64,000 nt of DNA, taken from contig JAJZBZ010000002.1 in assembly GCA_021846275.1 (NCBI GenBank), positions 682,001 through 746,000 on the forward strand, given 5' to 3'. Below the pieces are notes generated by a model. That model worked only from the letters and a program-made list of their open reading frames with translations. It was not told where the DNA came from and ran no database searches. The position numbers were made by a program, and so were the translations under genes. Below are positions 35,468 through 45,144 of the stretch, piece after piece; within the stretch, counting starts at the first letter, position 1; each line of letters begins with the position of its first letter. The DNA is from Acidobacteriota bacterium. Its GTDB lineage: Bacteria; Acidobacteriota; Terriglobia; Terriglobales; Acidobacteriaceae.

Positions 35468-36262
35468 CTACAGAACGGTCTCGCGCAAGCCACCCGTCAG
35501 AACTGTACGCATTCCCTCCGCTGTCTGCACCTGAAGAAATCCAGTCGCGCTCAGTCCAGCCGTCACGCCGGAGAACTCCTGCGGGCCATGCACCTGAACA
35601 TTCCTGCCGCGCACCCATGTGGAAATACTCTCTACGCGATCGGGAATTCCAGCAAAGTAATGAGCGCGCGATTTCTGCGAATTCATCTTCCGCAACTCGG
35701 CATGAAGCGATTGTAGCAGCGCAATAAACAGCGCCTCCGAGGAGACTTCGCGCCCGGTTTCCAGCTCCAGCGATGTGGCCGGCGTCGCCACATCCGCGGG
35801 AAAACTCCGCTGCCGCAGATTCACTCCGATTCCGATCACCGCAAAAGCGGCCTGGCCCGCATCCGTCTGCGCCTCCACCAGGATTCCGGCGCACTTTCGC
35901 CCATGAATCAGAATGTCATTGGGCCAGCGCAGGTCCGCATGCAGGCCTGTCGCATCCCCTATCGCTCGATGGAGCGCAAGCCCAGCCATCAGCGGCAACC
36001 ACACCAGCTCCTGCGGCTGCAACTGTGGGCGCAGCAAAACGCTGACATACAGCCCTTGCCCGGCAGCCGAGTGCCAGCGATGGTCGCCACGCCCTCGCCC
36101 GCCAAGCTGCTCATCGGCCAGATACACCGAACCATGCCGTGCCCCGTCGCGCCCTTGCTGCATGGCGTAAAGATTGGTCGAGTCAATCTGCGCGAACCAA
36201 TGCACCTGATTGGCAAAAATTGTATCTTGAATCGATCTCTCGACCAGCGTCAAGTCTATCAT
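35468..36262 (-). CDS. birA: Biotin--[acetyl-CoA-carboxylase] ligase (monofunctional BirA)
   Basis: Attaches biotin to the carrier protein of biotin-dependent carboxylases. The 264-residue protein has the ligase core only: IDSTN, the biotinyl-AMP loop GGRGRGDHRWHSAAGQGLYVSVLLRP at about 54-80, LRWPNDILIHGRKCAGILVE, and the SH3-like C-terminal domain. The N-terminal winged-helix repressor domain of classical BirA is missing, so it should not regulate biotin genes. It is 31 bases after nadC and 36 bases before coaX. Confidence 0.94.
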   Translation of the reverse strand: MIDLTLVERSIQDTIFANQVHWFAQIDSTNLYAMQQGRDGARHGSVYLADEQLGGRGRGDHRWHSAAGQGLYVSVLLRPQLQPQELVWLPLMAGLALHRAIGDATGLHADLRWPNDILIHGRKCAGILVEAQTDAGQAAFAVIGIGVNLRQRSFPADVATPATSLELETGREVSSEALFIALLQSLHAELRKMNSQKSRAHYFAGIPDRVESISTWVRGRNVQVHGPQEFSGVTAGLSATGFLQVQTAEGMRTVLTGGLRETVL

Positions 36263-36293
36263 TTTCCGTCTGTCCGTCCACGCGCTCAGAAAC

Positions 36294-37175
36294 TCAGTTC
36301 GCGACCGTGATGCGCATGGAAATATCCGCTGATGGTGCCGAATGTGTCAGTGCGCCAACGGAGATGAAATCCACACCCGTCTCGGCGTACGCACGAATAT
36401 TTTTGAGAACGATTCCACCAGAGGCTTCAATCGGAATCCATCGCTCTTCGGCGCGAATCCGCTTGACGCATCCGCTGATCTGTTTCGGTTCCATGTTGTC
36501 CAGCAGAATCGCTTCCGCCCCGGCTTCCAGCGCCTCGTCAAGTTCTTCCATCGAGCGCACTTCAATCTGCACACGCTTGCCCGCAGGTCGCGCCGCCAGG
36601 GAGCGCGCCAGAACATTGCGAGCGCCGCCACCCAGCGCAATGTGGTTGTTCTTGATCAGAATTCCATCCGACAGATCCAGTCGATGATTCGTTCCGCCGC
36701 CACAGACCACAGCATATTTCTCCAGCACACGAAGCCCTGGAATCGTCTTTCGCGTATCCAGAACTCGCGCAGATGTTCCCGTGATCGCATCCGCATACTG
36801 GCGCGTCAGCGTGGCAATCCCGCTTAGATGTTGCAGCAGGTTCAGGATCACGCGCTCGCAACTCAACAAAGCCTGAGCGCGATGGCGAACGACCGCCAGA
36901 GGCTGGCCGGAGCGCACCGCGACGCCGTCAAAAATCTCCGGATGGTGAATGACCTCGTAGCGCGCGGACTGCGCAGGATGCAGAGCGGCAAACCGATCCA
37001 GAAATGCGGGAATGCAGCCAAGTCCGGCAACCGTCATATCCTGACGCGCAAGAATGGTTGCAGTGGCCCTGAGCGCCGGATCAATGGTCAACAGTGTCGT
37101 CGTGTCGCCCGCTGCAATATCTTCCTGCAGCGCGCGATCCAGAAGCGACTCTATCGGATGATTTTTCCACTCCAT
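36294..37175 (-). CDS. nadC: Nicotinate-nucleotide pyrophosphorylase (carboxylating)
   Basis: Converts quinolinate and PRPP to nicotinate mononucleotide in de novo NAD synthesis. The 293-residue protein shows EDIAAGDTTTLLT, the ERVILNLLQHLSGIATLTRQYAD helix, LDTRKTIPGLRVLEKYAVVCGGGTNHRLDLSDGILIKNNH, and the barrel end EASGGIVLKNIRAYAETGVDFISVGALTHS. These are the standard QPRTase segments. nadA and nadB are not in the window. It lies 48 bases after valS on the same strand. Confidence 0.97.
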   Translation of the reverse strand: MEWKNHPIESLLDRALQEDIAAGDTTTLLTIDPALRATATILARQDMTVAGLGCIPAFLDRFAALHPAQSARYEVIHHPEIFDGVAVRSGQPLAVVRHRAQALLSCERVILNLLQHLSGIATLTRQYADAITGTSARVLDTRKTIPGLRVLEKYAVVCGGGTNHRLDLSDGILIKNNHIALGGGARNVLARSLAARPAGKRVQIEVRSMEELDEALEAGAEAILLDNMEPKQISGCVKRIRAEERWIPIEASGGIVLKNIRAYAETGVDFISVGALTHSAPSADISMRITVAN

Positions 37176-37223
37176 ACGTCAGCCCACCTGAATTTGAATT
37201 CGCTTTTCAATACACTCCCGGCT

Positions 37224-40007
37224 TCACAGAGCCGCAAGCGCCAGCCGAGCCTTGGCCAGCAGAAGCTCGGAATCCGCCTTCTGTGATCTCAGCCCTTCCA
37301 CCACATGCTGCGGTGCCTTCGAGAGGAACCCCGCATTGCCAAGTTGCGCATTTGCGCTGGCCAATCCTTTTTCCAGTCGCGCAATCTCTTTGCTCAGTCG
37401 CTCTCGCTCCGCCGCAACATCCACTTTACGCTGATAGTCGATGGCCAGGTCAAAAACCGCCGTCGAACGTGCGGTAAGGAGGCCAGGCAGCGCGTCGCAG
37501 AAATGTAATTCCTGAACGCGCGCCAGCCGCCTGGCGACAATCGCATTCTGTTGCAGCATCTCGGCGATCATTGCCTCCGTGCGCACGAAAACAGGAGCTT
37601 CGGCTTTCTCGTCGATTCCAATTTCCTTGCGCAGCGCGCGTGTCTCCGTGATGAAGGATTGCAACTGTTGCATGACGAGCAGAGCAGGATCCTGCGACGC
37701 TGCGTGAGTCGATCCGTGAGTCGATCTCGGATACGGAGCAAGCGCAATCGACTTCGTCGGTGCCTGATTGTCATAGAGCGCATGCCAAATCTCTTCGGTC
37801 AGAAACGGCATGAATGGAGACAGCAGTCGCAGAGCCGCTTCCAGCACGGCAACCAGCATCTGCAACGCCGCGCGAGCCTGCTCCCGATTATCTTCGGAGC
37901 CAAACTGGAGGCGAATTTTCAAAATCTCCAGATACCAGTCGCAAAAGCTGCCCCAGAAAAAGCCGTAGAGCGATTGCGCCGCTTCATCAAAACGATAATT
38001 CGTGAGCGCGGTGTTGATTTCGAACGTTGTCCGATTGAGTTCAGCCACGATCCAGCGATCTTCCAGAGGAGCATCGGCAGCAGCGGCAGGCAGTTCCGGT
38101 CGCGACAATATTTCAATCTCGATGCCAGCTTCTGCGGCCCGATTCATGTTCATGAACACGAAGCGCGCCGCATTCCAAATCTTGTTTGCAAACGCGCGAT
38201 AACCCTCCGTGCGGGCCACGTTGAATGCAATGTCCGTACCCGGCGAGGCCATCGATGCCAGCGTGAAGCGAACGGCGTCCGTACCATAGGAGCGCACGGT
38301 CTCAATCGGATCGACCACATTTCCCTTGGTCTTCGACATTTTGTCGCCCTGCGCATCGCGCACCAGCGCGTGGATGTACACATCGCGAAACGGCACTGTC
38401 TCCGCGAGCGAACGGGCAGAGCCGTCCGGCATAGGAACATCGGCGGAAAACCAGCAGCCGAGCATGATCATGCGGGCGACCCAGAAGAACAGAATGTCGA
38501 AGCCGGTCACCAGCAGAGACGTCGGGTAAAAAGCGGCAAAATCCTCCGACGGCTTTCCGTCGCCAAACGGCCATCCGAAAACAGACACCGGCAACAGCCC
38601 TGACGAGAACCAGGTATCCAGAACATCGTTGACCTCCGCGATCTCCGCACTGCCGCAGTGAGCGCACTGCGTTGGCGTTTCTCTTGCAACCGTCGCCTCA
38701 TGGCAGCTCGCGCACTCCCACGCAGGAATTCGATGCCCCCACCACAACTGGCGCGAAAGGCACCAGTCATGAATGTTCGTCATCCAGTTCAGATAAATCT
38801 TCCGGTACTGATCGGGCGTAAAGCGGATCGCACCCTGTTTCACCGCCGCAATCGCACGCTCAGCCAGCGGCTTGATCCTCAGGAACCACTGCTTGGAAAG
38901 CCGCGGCTCAACGACCGTCTTGCAGCGATCACAAATCCCAACTGAAAGAGCATGGTCCTTTTCAGCAACCAGCAAACCTGCAGCCGTTAAATCCGCTAGA
39001 ATCCGCTCTCGCGCCGCGTAACGGTCGACCCCGAAATATGGACTATCCTCCAGCGAAATTCGTCCCTGCTCATCCATCACATTGATGGACGGCAGATGGT
39101 GTCGCTCCCCAAGCGCAAAGTCGTTCGGATCATGCGCAGGAGTCACCTTCACAGCGCCGGTGCCGAACTCGCGGCTCACCCAGTCGTCGGCAATGATCGG
39201 AATCGTTCGCCCCACCAGCGGCAGAAGAATCTGCTTTCCATGCAAGCCCATGTATCGCTCGTCGTTCGGATGAACAACCACGGCGACATCCCCAAGCATA
39301 GTTTCCGGTCGAGTTGTCGCAATTACGATGGAGCTGCCCGGTTCGCCAGCGATAGGGTACCGAATCTCCCAAATCTTTCCCTGGCGATCCTCATGGACCA
39401 CTTCCAGATCACTGATCGCCGTCTGACATCGCGGACACCAGTTGACGATGTACGCGCCGCGATAGATTAATCCCTGCTCGTGCAGACGGACAAAGGCCTC
39501 GCGCACAGCTCGCGAGAGTTGGTCATCCATCGTGAAGTATTCGCGGCTCCAGTCAACGGAAGCGCCAAGCCGCTTCATCTGATCAAGAATTGCTCCGCCG
39601 TAGAGCTTTTTCCACTCCCACACCCGCTCCAGAAAAACATCGCGTCCAAGCTGTTGCCGCGTCAGGCCTTCGCTGGCCAGTTGCCGCTCCACCATCATCT
39701 GCGTCGCGATGCCGGCGTGATCCGTGCCCGGAACCCAGAGCACGCGCTTCTCACCGAGCATGCGCTGCCAGCGCGTGAGAATATCCATCTCCGTCTGGTT
39801 CAGCATGTGCCCCATGTGCAGGCGTCCGGTCACATTGGGCGGCGGCAAAAGCAGTGTGTAAGCGCTCCTTCCTGCGGAGACGCCATCTTTTACGGCAGCA
39901 GCCTGGTGCGTAGCTCCTTGCGCAAAAATCTGATCTTCCAGCCACCGCTCGGCCCAGCGATCTTCAATCGCTGTCGGATCATAGGCTTTTGACAATTCAT
40001 GCGGCAT
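37224..40007 (-). CDS. valS: Valine--tRNA ligase
   Basis: Charges tRNA-Val in the cytoplasm. The 927-residue class I synthetase has HMGH at 64-67 (GRLHMGHMLNQTEMDILTRW), an editing domain (about 200-350), and KMSKT at 556-560 (DKMSKTKGNVVDP). The zinc-like Cys cluster CASCHEATVARETPTQCAHC is present. The C-terminal coiled-coil arm ends ERLSKEIARLEKGLASANAQLGNAGFL. Length is normal for the family. It is the first gene of a seven-gene minus-strand run. I looked for a T-box leader in the upstream region and found none. Confidence 0.98.
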   Translation of the reverse strand: MPHELSKAYDPTAIEDRWAERWLEDQIFAQGATHQAAAVKDGVSAGRSAYTLLLPPPNVTGRLHMGHMLNQTEMDILTRWQRMLGEKRVLWVPGTDHAGIATQMMVERQLASEGLTRQQLGRDVFLERVWEWKKLYGGAILDQMKRLGASVDWSREYFTMDDQLSRAVREAFVRLHEQGLIYRGAYIVNWCPRCQTAISDLEVVHEDRQGKIWEIRYPIAGEPGSSIVIATTRPETMLGDVAVVVHPNDERYMGLHGKQILLPLVGRTIPIIADDWVSREFGTGAVKVTPAHDPNDFALGERHHLPSINVMDEQGRISLEDSPYFGVDRYAARERILADLTAAGLLVAEKDHALSVGICDRCKTVVEPRLSKQWFLRIKPLAERAIAAVKQGAIRFTPDQYRKIYLNWMTNIHDWCLSRQLWWGHRIPAWECASCHEATVARETPTQCAHCGSAEIAEVNDVLDTWFSSGLLPVSVFGWPFGDGKPSEDFAAFYPTSLLVTGFDILFFWVARMIMLGCWFSADVPMPDGSARSLAETVPFRDVYIHALVRDAQGDKMSKTKGNVVDPIETVRSYGTDAVRFTLASMASPGTDIAFNVARTEGYRAFANKIWNAARFVFMNMNRAAEAGIEIEILSRPELPAAAADAPLEDRWIVAELNRTTFEINTALTNYRFDEAAQSLYGFFWGSFCDWYLEILKIRLQFGSEDNREQARAALQMLVAVLEAALRLLSPFMPFLTEEIWHALYDNQAPTKSIALAPYPRSTHGSTHAASQDPALLVMQQLQSFITETRALRKEIGIDEKAEAPVFVRTEAMIAEMLQQNAIVARRLARVQELHFCDALPGLLTARSTAVFDLAIDYQRKVDVAAERERLSKEIARLEKGLASANAQLGNAGFLSKAPQHVVEGLRSQKADSELLLAKARLALAAL

Positions 40008-40306
40008 GGGGGATTTACAAGATATTCCGGTTCAATTTCCGTTCAGGATCACACATTCCATGTGAGGCGGATGAAAAGCGAAGATTTGGGGCAGCGATCA
40101 GCGGGACAGCAGTGCGCCTCCTGCGTGGTCCAAATCGAAACCTGCACGGATTCCGAAGCGGGATATCGAAAGTATAGCAAAGTGACGCCATGCTATCCTG
40201 TTGCTACGAGTGCATTGCAACCTCAAAAACTGACCCCCAGCGATAGCCAGGTTCGGTCACCCAGCTAATACATCCTTCATTCTTTAGGAAATTGGGTAGG
40301 GCAGAA
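40008..40306. other. Divergent intergenic region between valS and the exopolysaccharide operon
   Basis: About 300 bases with visibly lower GC than the genes around it. It should contain promoters for both valS and the Wza-like gene. On the minus strand a TATACT element near 40176-40181 is a plausible -10 for valS, without a strong -35. No T-box or other riboswitch core was recognised. Small open frames on the plus strand show no protein-like features. Confidence 0.5.
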
Positions 40307-41281
40307 ATGATCAGGGCAATTCAAATTTCACTGGCAACAGCAATAGGCTTCTTTTGTCTGGCGCACGCCTGGAGTCAGAGCGCGCCTGCCGCTGCGAGCA
40401 ATCTAACGGCTGTCGGATTCGCTCCGGGCGATACCCTTTCTGTTACCTTCTATGATTTGCCCGACCTGAACGGCGGCGTCAATGTGGTAATTGCAGCCGA
40501 TGGGACGGTGCATCTGCCGTATGCCGGCACAGTGAAAATCGGCGGCATGTCACCGAGCGAGGCGGAAATTGCAATTGAGCACTCCCTGCAGTCGAAAAAC
40601 ATAGTGAAAGATCCGAGTGTTTCAATCAAGGTGCTGAGTTCTTCGAATTATGTTGTCTATCTCACGGGCCAGATTTCAAGGCCAGGCCCGGTGCCGTTGC
40701 TGGCTCCCGCTCCACTCAGCTATGTTCTGGCTCAGGGAGGTGCATTCACCGGCGTTGAAGGCAAGCACATCGTCATTCTTCATCGCAACTCCAAGCTCCC
40801 GGAAAGCATAGATTACGATTCGATGAACATGACGCAGAGCGCCATGAACACGAAGGTGGTTCCCGGGGATGTGGTGCGTGTTGCGCCTACCGATGTGTAT
40901 TACATGATCGGCGAAGTTGGTCGACAAGGAATATACCCGCTCACGGGTGGAATCAGCGCTGGAAATGGATTAGTTGGCACAGGCATCATTCGAAACATGA
41001 CGCTGCTCCAGGCGCTTGCTTACGCTGGCGGCATCACGCAGGTTGCCGCAAGATCCCAAGCCTTGATCATTCGCCCAAAGCCGGATGGCACTCGCGAAAT
41101 CATTCATTTTGATGTCCTCAAGCTGGAAAAAGGCCAGATAGCCGACCCGCTGATTCAAGCCAATGACATCATCTTTGTTCCATCCAGTTATCTGCGAAAT
41201 TTGACAAACAATATCTTCTCCAATTTGGTTACCGGCCTTTACGTGCTGCCCATTGTCACCTCTACCATCCAAAACCCTTAG
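40307..41281 (+). CDS. Polysaccharide export protein (Wza-like, SLBB domains)
   Basis: A 324-residue exported protein of the polysaccharide biosynthesis/export family. It begins with a signal peptide (MIRAIQISLATAIGFFCLAHAWSQ). The export domain follows (GFAPGDTLSVTFYDLPDLNGGVNVVIAADGTVHLPYAGTVKIGGMSPSEAEIAIEHSL), then one or two SLBB domains (VYLTGQISRPGPVPLLAPAPLSYVLAQGGAF; YMIGEVGRQGIYPLTGG). No lipobox is obvious, unlike E. coli Wza, so it may be a periplasmic or differently anchored form. First gene of a three-gene operon with the membrane protein and Wzc-like kinase. Confidence 0.9.
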   Translation: MIRAIQISLATAIGFFCLAHAWSQSAPAAASNLTAVGFAPGDTLSVTFYDLPDLNGGVNVVIAADGTVHLPYAGTVKIGGMSPSEAEIAIEHSLQSKNIVKDPSVSIKVLSSSNYVVYLTGQISRPGPVPLLAPAPLSYVLAQGGAFTGVEGKHIVILHRNSKLPESIDYDSMNMTQSAMNTKVVPGDVVRVAPTDVYYMIGEVGRQGIYPLTGGISAGNGLVGTGIIRNMTLLQALAYAGGITQVAARSQALIIRPKPDGTREIIHFDVLKLEKGQIADPLIQANDIIFVPSSYLRNLTNNIFSNLVTGLYVLPIVTSTIQNP

Positions 41282-41291
41282 CGGGGATGAA

Positions 41292-42665
41292 ATGACGACC
41301 CTCCTATACGAAAAGCCGGTAGAAATCGCAGTTGATCCTGACATTGATCCGCGTCAGGACAACTTATTGAAGTTATTTCTGGCATCGTACTTTTTCACGG
41401 TTTTTGCAGGGGCGCTCCGGAAATGGCTTTTCCCTTCCCTACTGGCTTTGTACTTCATTCAGGACATACCGATTTTCATCGCCTACCTTTATGCGGTCCG
41501 CTATAAGCTCTATAAACGGGGATATGTACTCTGGAGCGTTTTGTTCGTTACGGCCATTTTGATGGTGCAGAGTTTAGTTCAGGTTTCGTTCATTAATCTT
41601 TCTTTAAAGATTCTGCTTGTGGGCTACCACGGATACCTGTTTTACCTTCCAATGCTTGTTATCTTTCCGCTGGCAATGGACTCTCGTGGCCGTTCCAGGT
41701 ATGTTCGCCTGTATATTCTCCTGAACATTCCGATGTCAGTGCTGGCCATTCTCCAGTCGCGCTCTTCCGCTGGAGCGTTCATCAATCGAACCACCGGGGG
41801 TAAGGGATTCGGGGGGCTCGGTGAAGATCTGTCGCGGGTAAGTGGAACCTTCAATTTCGTCCTTTTCTATGCATACTGGCTATCCATCTGCTTCGTATTT
41901 TGCATCAGTGAGTGGCTGCTGCCGCAGGCGCGCCGAAGCATCCGGCATCGGGGCATTCTAATGGCCAGCACGCTGGGCTCTTTGCTTTCGCTGGTAGTAT
42001 CCGGAGAACGCACCGCGCTCGCGCTTGCGATGATCGCTGTGGTTGGCTTCATCTCCGTTGCCGCACTCTTAAAAAACTATCGTGCAATTCTGCTTGTAGT
42101 TGTTATGTCTTTGGCGCTTCCAGTGATTGTTGGCATTGCCGTTCTGCTCTCGCCACGTATGCTCAACGCCTTTGAAGCGCGTCTGACCAGTACGCACAAC
42201 TTAAATAACTCCAAGGGACGAATCGTAGACTTGCTCATGGGCGGCATTCCGCCTACATCTGACCCGATAGGTGTTGGTATCGGCTATGGCGTGGACGGCT
42301 CTCATGCCGGAGAAGTAGGATCCTATGATTACACTTATCAGTTGAGCGAACAAGACTTGCCGCGTAACTATATGGAACTTGGTGTTATCGCAGGATCGCT
42401 TTATGTCGCCTGGAGGGTACTGTTCTGCCTTGGACTGGTGCTGATATCCATCAAACTGGCTATTGACGAGATATCTCCTCACGCGCTTCCGCTCTCTCTT
42501 GTCGTGTTCGCAACGGCATATGTGACTGACTGGACCAGGAACTCTACGATGACCAGCACGCAGATGTTTTTGGCGGCCAGTTTCATCCTTGGCGCTTTTT
42601 ATTTTCAGGACTACGCTTCACCCAAGGTCCAAGTGGGTTGGAATTTCAGGAAGAGGTTCTTGTGA
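41292..42665 (+). CDS. O-antigen ligase/polymerase-like membrane protein
   Basis: A 457-residue polytopic membrane protein with about ten to twelve hydrophobic segments. A larger loop in the second half (RLTSTHNLNNSKGRIVDLLMGGIPPTSDPIGVGIGYGVDG) resembles the periplasmic loop of Wzy/WaaL-type enzymes, including the NSKGR and GxGxG pattern. It is probably the repeat-unit polymerase or ligase of the local exopolysaccharide, but primary sequence in this class is poorly conserved. It starts 10 bases after the Wza-like gene, and its TGA overlaps the kinase start. Confidence 0.7.
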   Translation: MTTLLYEKPVEIAVDPDIDPRQDNLLKLFLASYFFTVFAGALRKWLFPSLLALYFIQDIPIFIAYLYAVRYKLYKRGYVLWSVLFVTAILMVQSLVQVSFINLSLKILLVGYHGYLFYLPMLVIFPLAMDSRGRSRYVRLYILLNIPMSVLAILQSRSSAGAFINRTTGGKGFGGLGEDLSRVSGTFNFVLFYAYWLSICFVFCISEWLLPQARRSIRHRGILMASTLGSLLSLVVSGERTALALAMIAVVGFISVAALLKNYRAILLVVVMSLALPVIVGIAVLLSPRMLNAFEARLTSTHNLNNSKGRIVDLLMGGIPPTSDPIGVGIGYGVDGSHAGEVGSYDYTYQLSEQDLPRNYMELGVIAGSLYVAWRVLFCLGLVLISIKLAIDEISPHALPLSLVVFATAYVTDWTRNSTMTSTQMFLAASFILGAFYFQDYASPKVQVGWNFRKRFL

Positions 42666-44932
42666 CGGATCGCACAAATGATACGATGGGCAGGCTGAAT
42701 GACCGACAAATCCGCCCGTCGGAGATTATCCGTGTTATCAAACGATATGGCCTCTATGTCATTGCCTCCAGTGTTGCGACTGCAATTGCCGCCGCCGTCT
42801 GGGCTCACTATCAGCAGCCCCTGTACGATGCAAGCGCACTCATTCATCTGGATCAACATAGCTCCATGAGTCTGAGTATCTCCGGAGTGAGCAGCGACGA
42901 TTATGACCTGAAGATGCGCACCCAGATCATTGGGCTTAACAATCCGGCTGTGATCGCGGAGACAATTGACAAACTGAAACTTGCGTCCAATCCGCTGTTC
43001 AACCCCACACTGTTTCGAGACAGCAAGGACCGCGCCGTGCGCGAGATGCTGGTAAAGCAGTTCCAGTCCAAGTTGACCATCACCCGCATTCCGGATACAG
43101 AACTCATTGAGGTCCGTTTCCGCAGTCGCAGTCCAGAGTTATCGGCAATTGCCGTCAATACTTTGGTCGACGAATACTTTGCTGAGAATTTCACACTCCG
43201 TTACCAGAGCACACAGGATATAGGGGCATTTCTCACCGAGCGGTTGTCGGACCTGCAGTCCAAAATTCAAGTGGAACAAAACGACCTGATGTCGAAAGGG
43301 TTGAAGCTGGGCATCATTGACCTTGGAGCAAGCTCCAGTGCCGGAGGCGCAAGTGGGTCTTCTGGAAGCGGATCAGGAATCGGTACCAGCACCCTGGTGG
43401 TGGAGACCTCAGGGCTACTCGATCAGCGCGTGAAAGCGCAGGCGTCTCTTTATATGGCAGAGGCAGAATACGAAACTTTAACCAGGAATAAGAATTCCAT
43501 GCCTCCCGCAGATATTCCAGGCGCTGCCGAACTAACCCAATTACTCAATTCATTATCGGCAGCCAAAAGTCAGCTTGCATTTGTGCAGGAACGATATGGC
43601 AACTCCTATCCAGGACTTGCCCAGCAGAAAGCAGAGGTCGGAAGCATCCAGAGAGATATCGATCAGTTCAGGTTGAAACTGATTGACGCAGCTCAACAGA
43701 ATGTAACCAGTAGTCAGAATGTGGTAGATAGTCTGGACCAACGCATTCATGATTTACAGGAACAATCTGAAGCGTCGACCCCTGAGATTGCAAAATATGA
43801 AATTCTGAAATCACAATATGTAAGCGATCAGACTCTATACAACACATTGCTTTCGACATTGGGCAGCAGCGAAATCGAAACCGGTCTGGAGGCTGAGGTG
43901 CTCAACCGCTTTGAGGTTGCGCAGCCACCCAGTTTCCCGTCTTTCCCCAACAGCCGTATCATAATCGCGGTAGGCTTTGCCGGAGGCCTGCTGATTTCGA
44001 TTGTCATTGTAGGAGTCATCGTTGCCCTCAGCGATACGGTGGAGAATGTGGAGGATATAGAAGCTAATCTTCCTGTTCCAGTTCTGGCTTCTGTCCCTGA
44101 GTATAAGCAGGAATTGCGGGCAACATCCTCAGATGCACCCATTCCACTTGTATCACTCATGGCCCCGCGTTCAGCCAGCACGGAAGCTTACCGATTGCTT
44201 CGCACATCGATCGCACTGATGCCAGGAAGCCAGAAGACCCGGGTGATCGCACTGACAAGCGGCGGCCCGGGCGAAGGCAAGTCGACTACGTGCATGAACC
44301 TTGCCGTGGTTCTGGCGACACAATCCAAACGCGTGCTGCTCATCGATGCCGACCTTCGCAAACCGACCATTGCGCAGCGGCTTCAAGTTCAAAACTCCGA
44401 CGCACCGGGATTAAGCAGATTTTTGAGCGACCCCAATATAACTCCGGAAGAGTGTATCCAGCCGATCATCGATGTTCCAGGCCTGGACATTGTCCCGGTT
44501 CAGGAGATTCCACCATTTCCGTCAGAGCTTTTGAGCCAGACCAGGATTGTCGATCTGATTGGGTGGGCGCGAGAGCACTACGACTACGTATTGTTCGATA
44601 CACCTCCGGTGCTACTGGTAACGGATGCCTTGGTCATTGCCAATCACTGCGATACCATTCTTGTTGTGGCGCGCATAGGAGTAGCTCAGAAGCGTGCGCT
44701 GGCGCGTATTCGGCAAGATCTCGCCAAATATCCTGACAAACAATCAGGTGTTATAATCAATGCTCTCCCGTTCTCTGAAACCTACTATCGAGGCTACGGC
44801 AACTACAAGAAATACTATGGCGGCGGCTATGGAGGTTATGACGCATATGGCGGCGGTTCCGGTTACTTCCAGTCGGGATATGGTGCTGGTTCCAGTTCTT
44901 CTGACGATGCGTCACGAAAAGTCAACAAATAG
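42662..44932 (+). CDS. Wzc-like polysaccharide co-polymerase and tyrosine autokinase
   Basis: A 756-residue protein that both controls exopolysaccharide chain length and phosphorylates itself on tyrosine. The Wzz domain (about 20-440) has an N-terminal membrane helix, a long periplasmic coiled-coil region and a second membrane helix (IIIAVGFAGGLLISIVIVGVIVAL). The BY-kinase domain has Walker A GPGEGKST near 536-543, VLLIDADLRKP, and YDYVLFDTPPVLLVTDAL. The C-terminal tail is Tyr/Gly-rich, the expected autophosphorylation cluster. GTG 42662 overlaps the previous stop (GTGA) and has an AGGAAGAGG site. Confidence 0.95.
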   Translation: MTDRTNDTMGRLNDRQIRPSEIIRVIKRYGLYVIASSVATAIAAAVWAHYQQPLYDASALIHLDQHSSMSLSISGVSSDDYDLKMRTQIIGLNNPAVIAETIDKLKLASNPLFNPTLFRDSKDRAVREMLVKQFQSKLTITRIPDTELIEVRFRSRSPELSAIAVNTLVDEYFAENFTLRYQSTQDIGAFLTERLSDLQSKIQVEQNDLMSKGLKLGIIDLGASSSAGGASGSSGSGSGIGTSTLVVETSGLLDQRVKAQASLYMAEAEYETLTRNKNSMPPADIPGAAELTQLLNSLSAAKSQLAFVQERYGNSYPGLAQQKAEVGSIQRDIDQFRLKLIDAAQQNVTSSQNVVDSLDQRIHDLQEQSEASTPEIAKYEILKSQYVSDQTLYNTLLSTLGSSEIETGLEAEVLNRFEVAQPPSFPSFPNSRIIIAVGFAGGLLISIVIVGVIVALSDTVENVEDIEANLPVPVLASVPEYKQELRATSSDAPIPLVSLMAPRSASTEAYRLLRTSIALMPGSQKTRVIALTSGGPGEGKSTTCMNLAVVLATQSKRVLLIDADLRKPTIAQRLQVQNSDAPGLSRFLSDPNITPEECIQPIIDVPGLDIVPVQEIPPFPSELLSQTRIVDLIGWAREHYDYVLFDTPPVLLVTDALVIANHCDTILVVARIGVAQKRALARIRQDLAKYPDKQSGVIINALPFSETYYRGYGNYKKYYGGGYGGYDAYGGGSGYFQSGYGAGSSSSDDASRKVNK

Positions 44933-45144
44933 CTGCAGGAGATCATTTGCAGATGGGCCTCGCGTTCTTCCGCTCTTTGGCCTGCTCCCAGGGCAAAAGC
45001 ATTTGAAAATCAGTTGAACCACTGAAGGTACTTTGAAGGAACTCGCGCATGCTTGAAGTTACTGATATGACAACTTCGAGGTTTTCGCAAGAGAGTTTGC
45101 GCATCAGAGGTTGGTCTGCCCGGTAATTTGTACCGGTGAGATTG
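44933..45144. other. Spacer between the exopolysaccharide operon and the IS630 remnant
   Basis: No gene is recognised here. A perfect 6-bp inverted repeat, CCGGTA (45120-45125) and TACCGG (45131-45136), lies close to the transposase stop and could be part of an old IS end, but this is not established. GC content appears lower than in the housekeeping flanks. Confidence 0.35.

Noticed and set aside
34280-35716. Plus-strand frame of 478 codons opposite the unknown gene, coaX and birA
   Set aside because: It runs antisense to well-supported genes and has His/Arg-rich noise composition.
40008-40306. T-box riboswitch upstream of valS
   Set aside because: The conserved T-box bulge sequence and specifier-stem pattern were not found on the minus strand.
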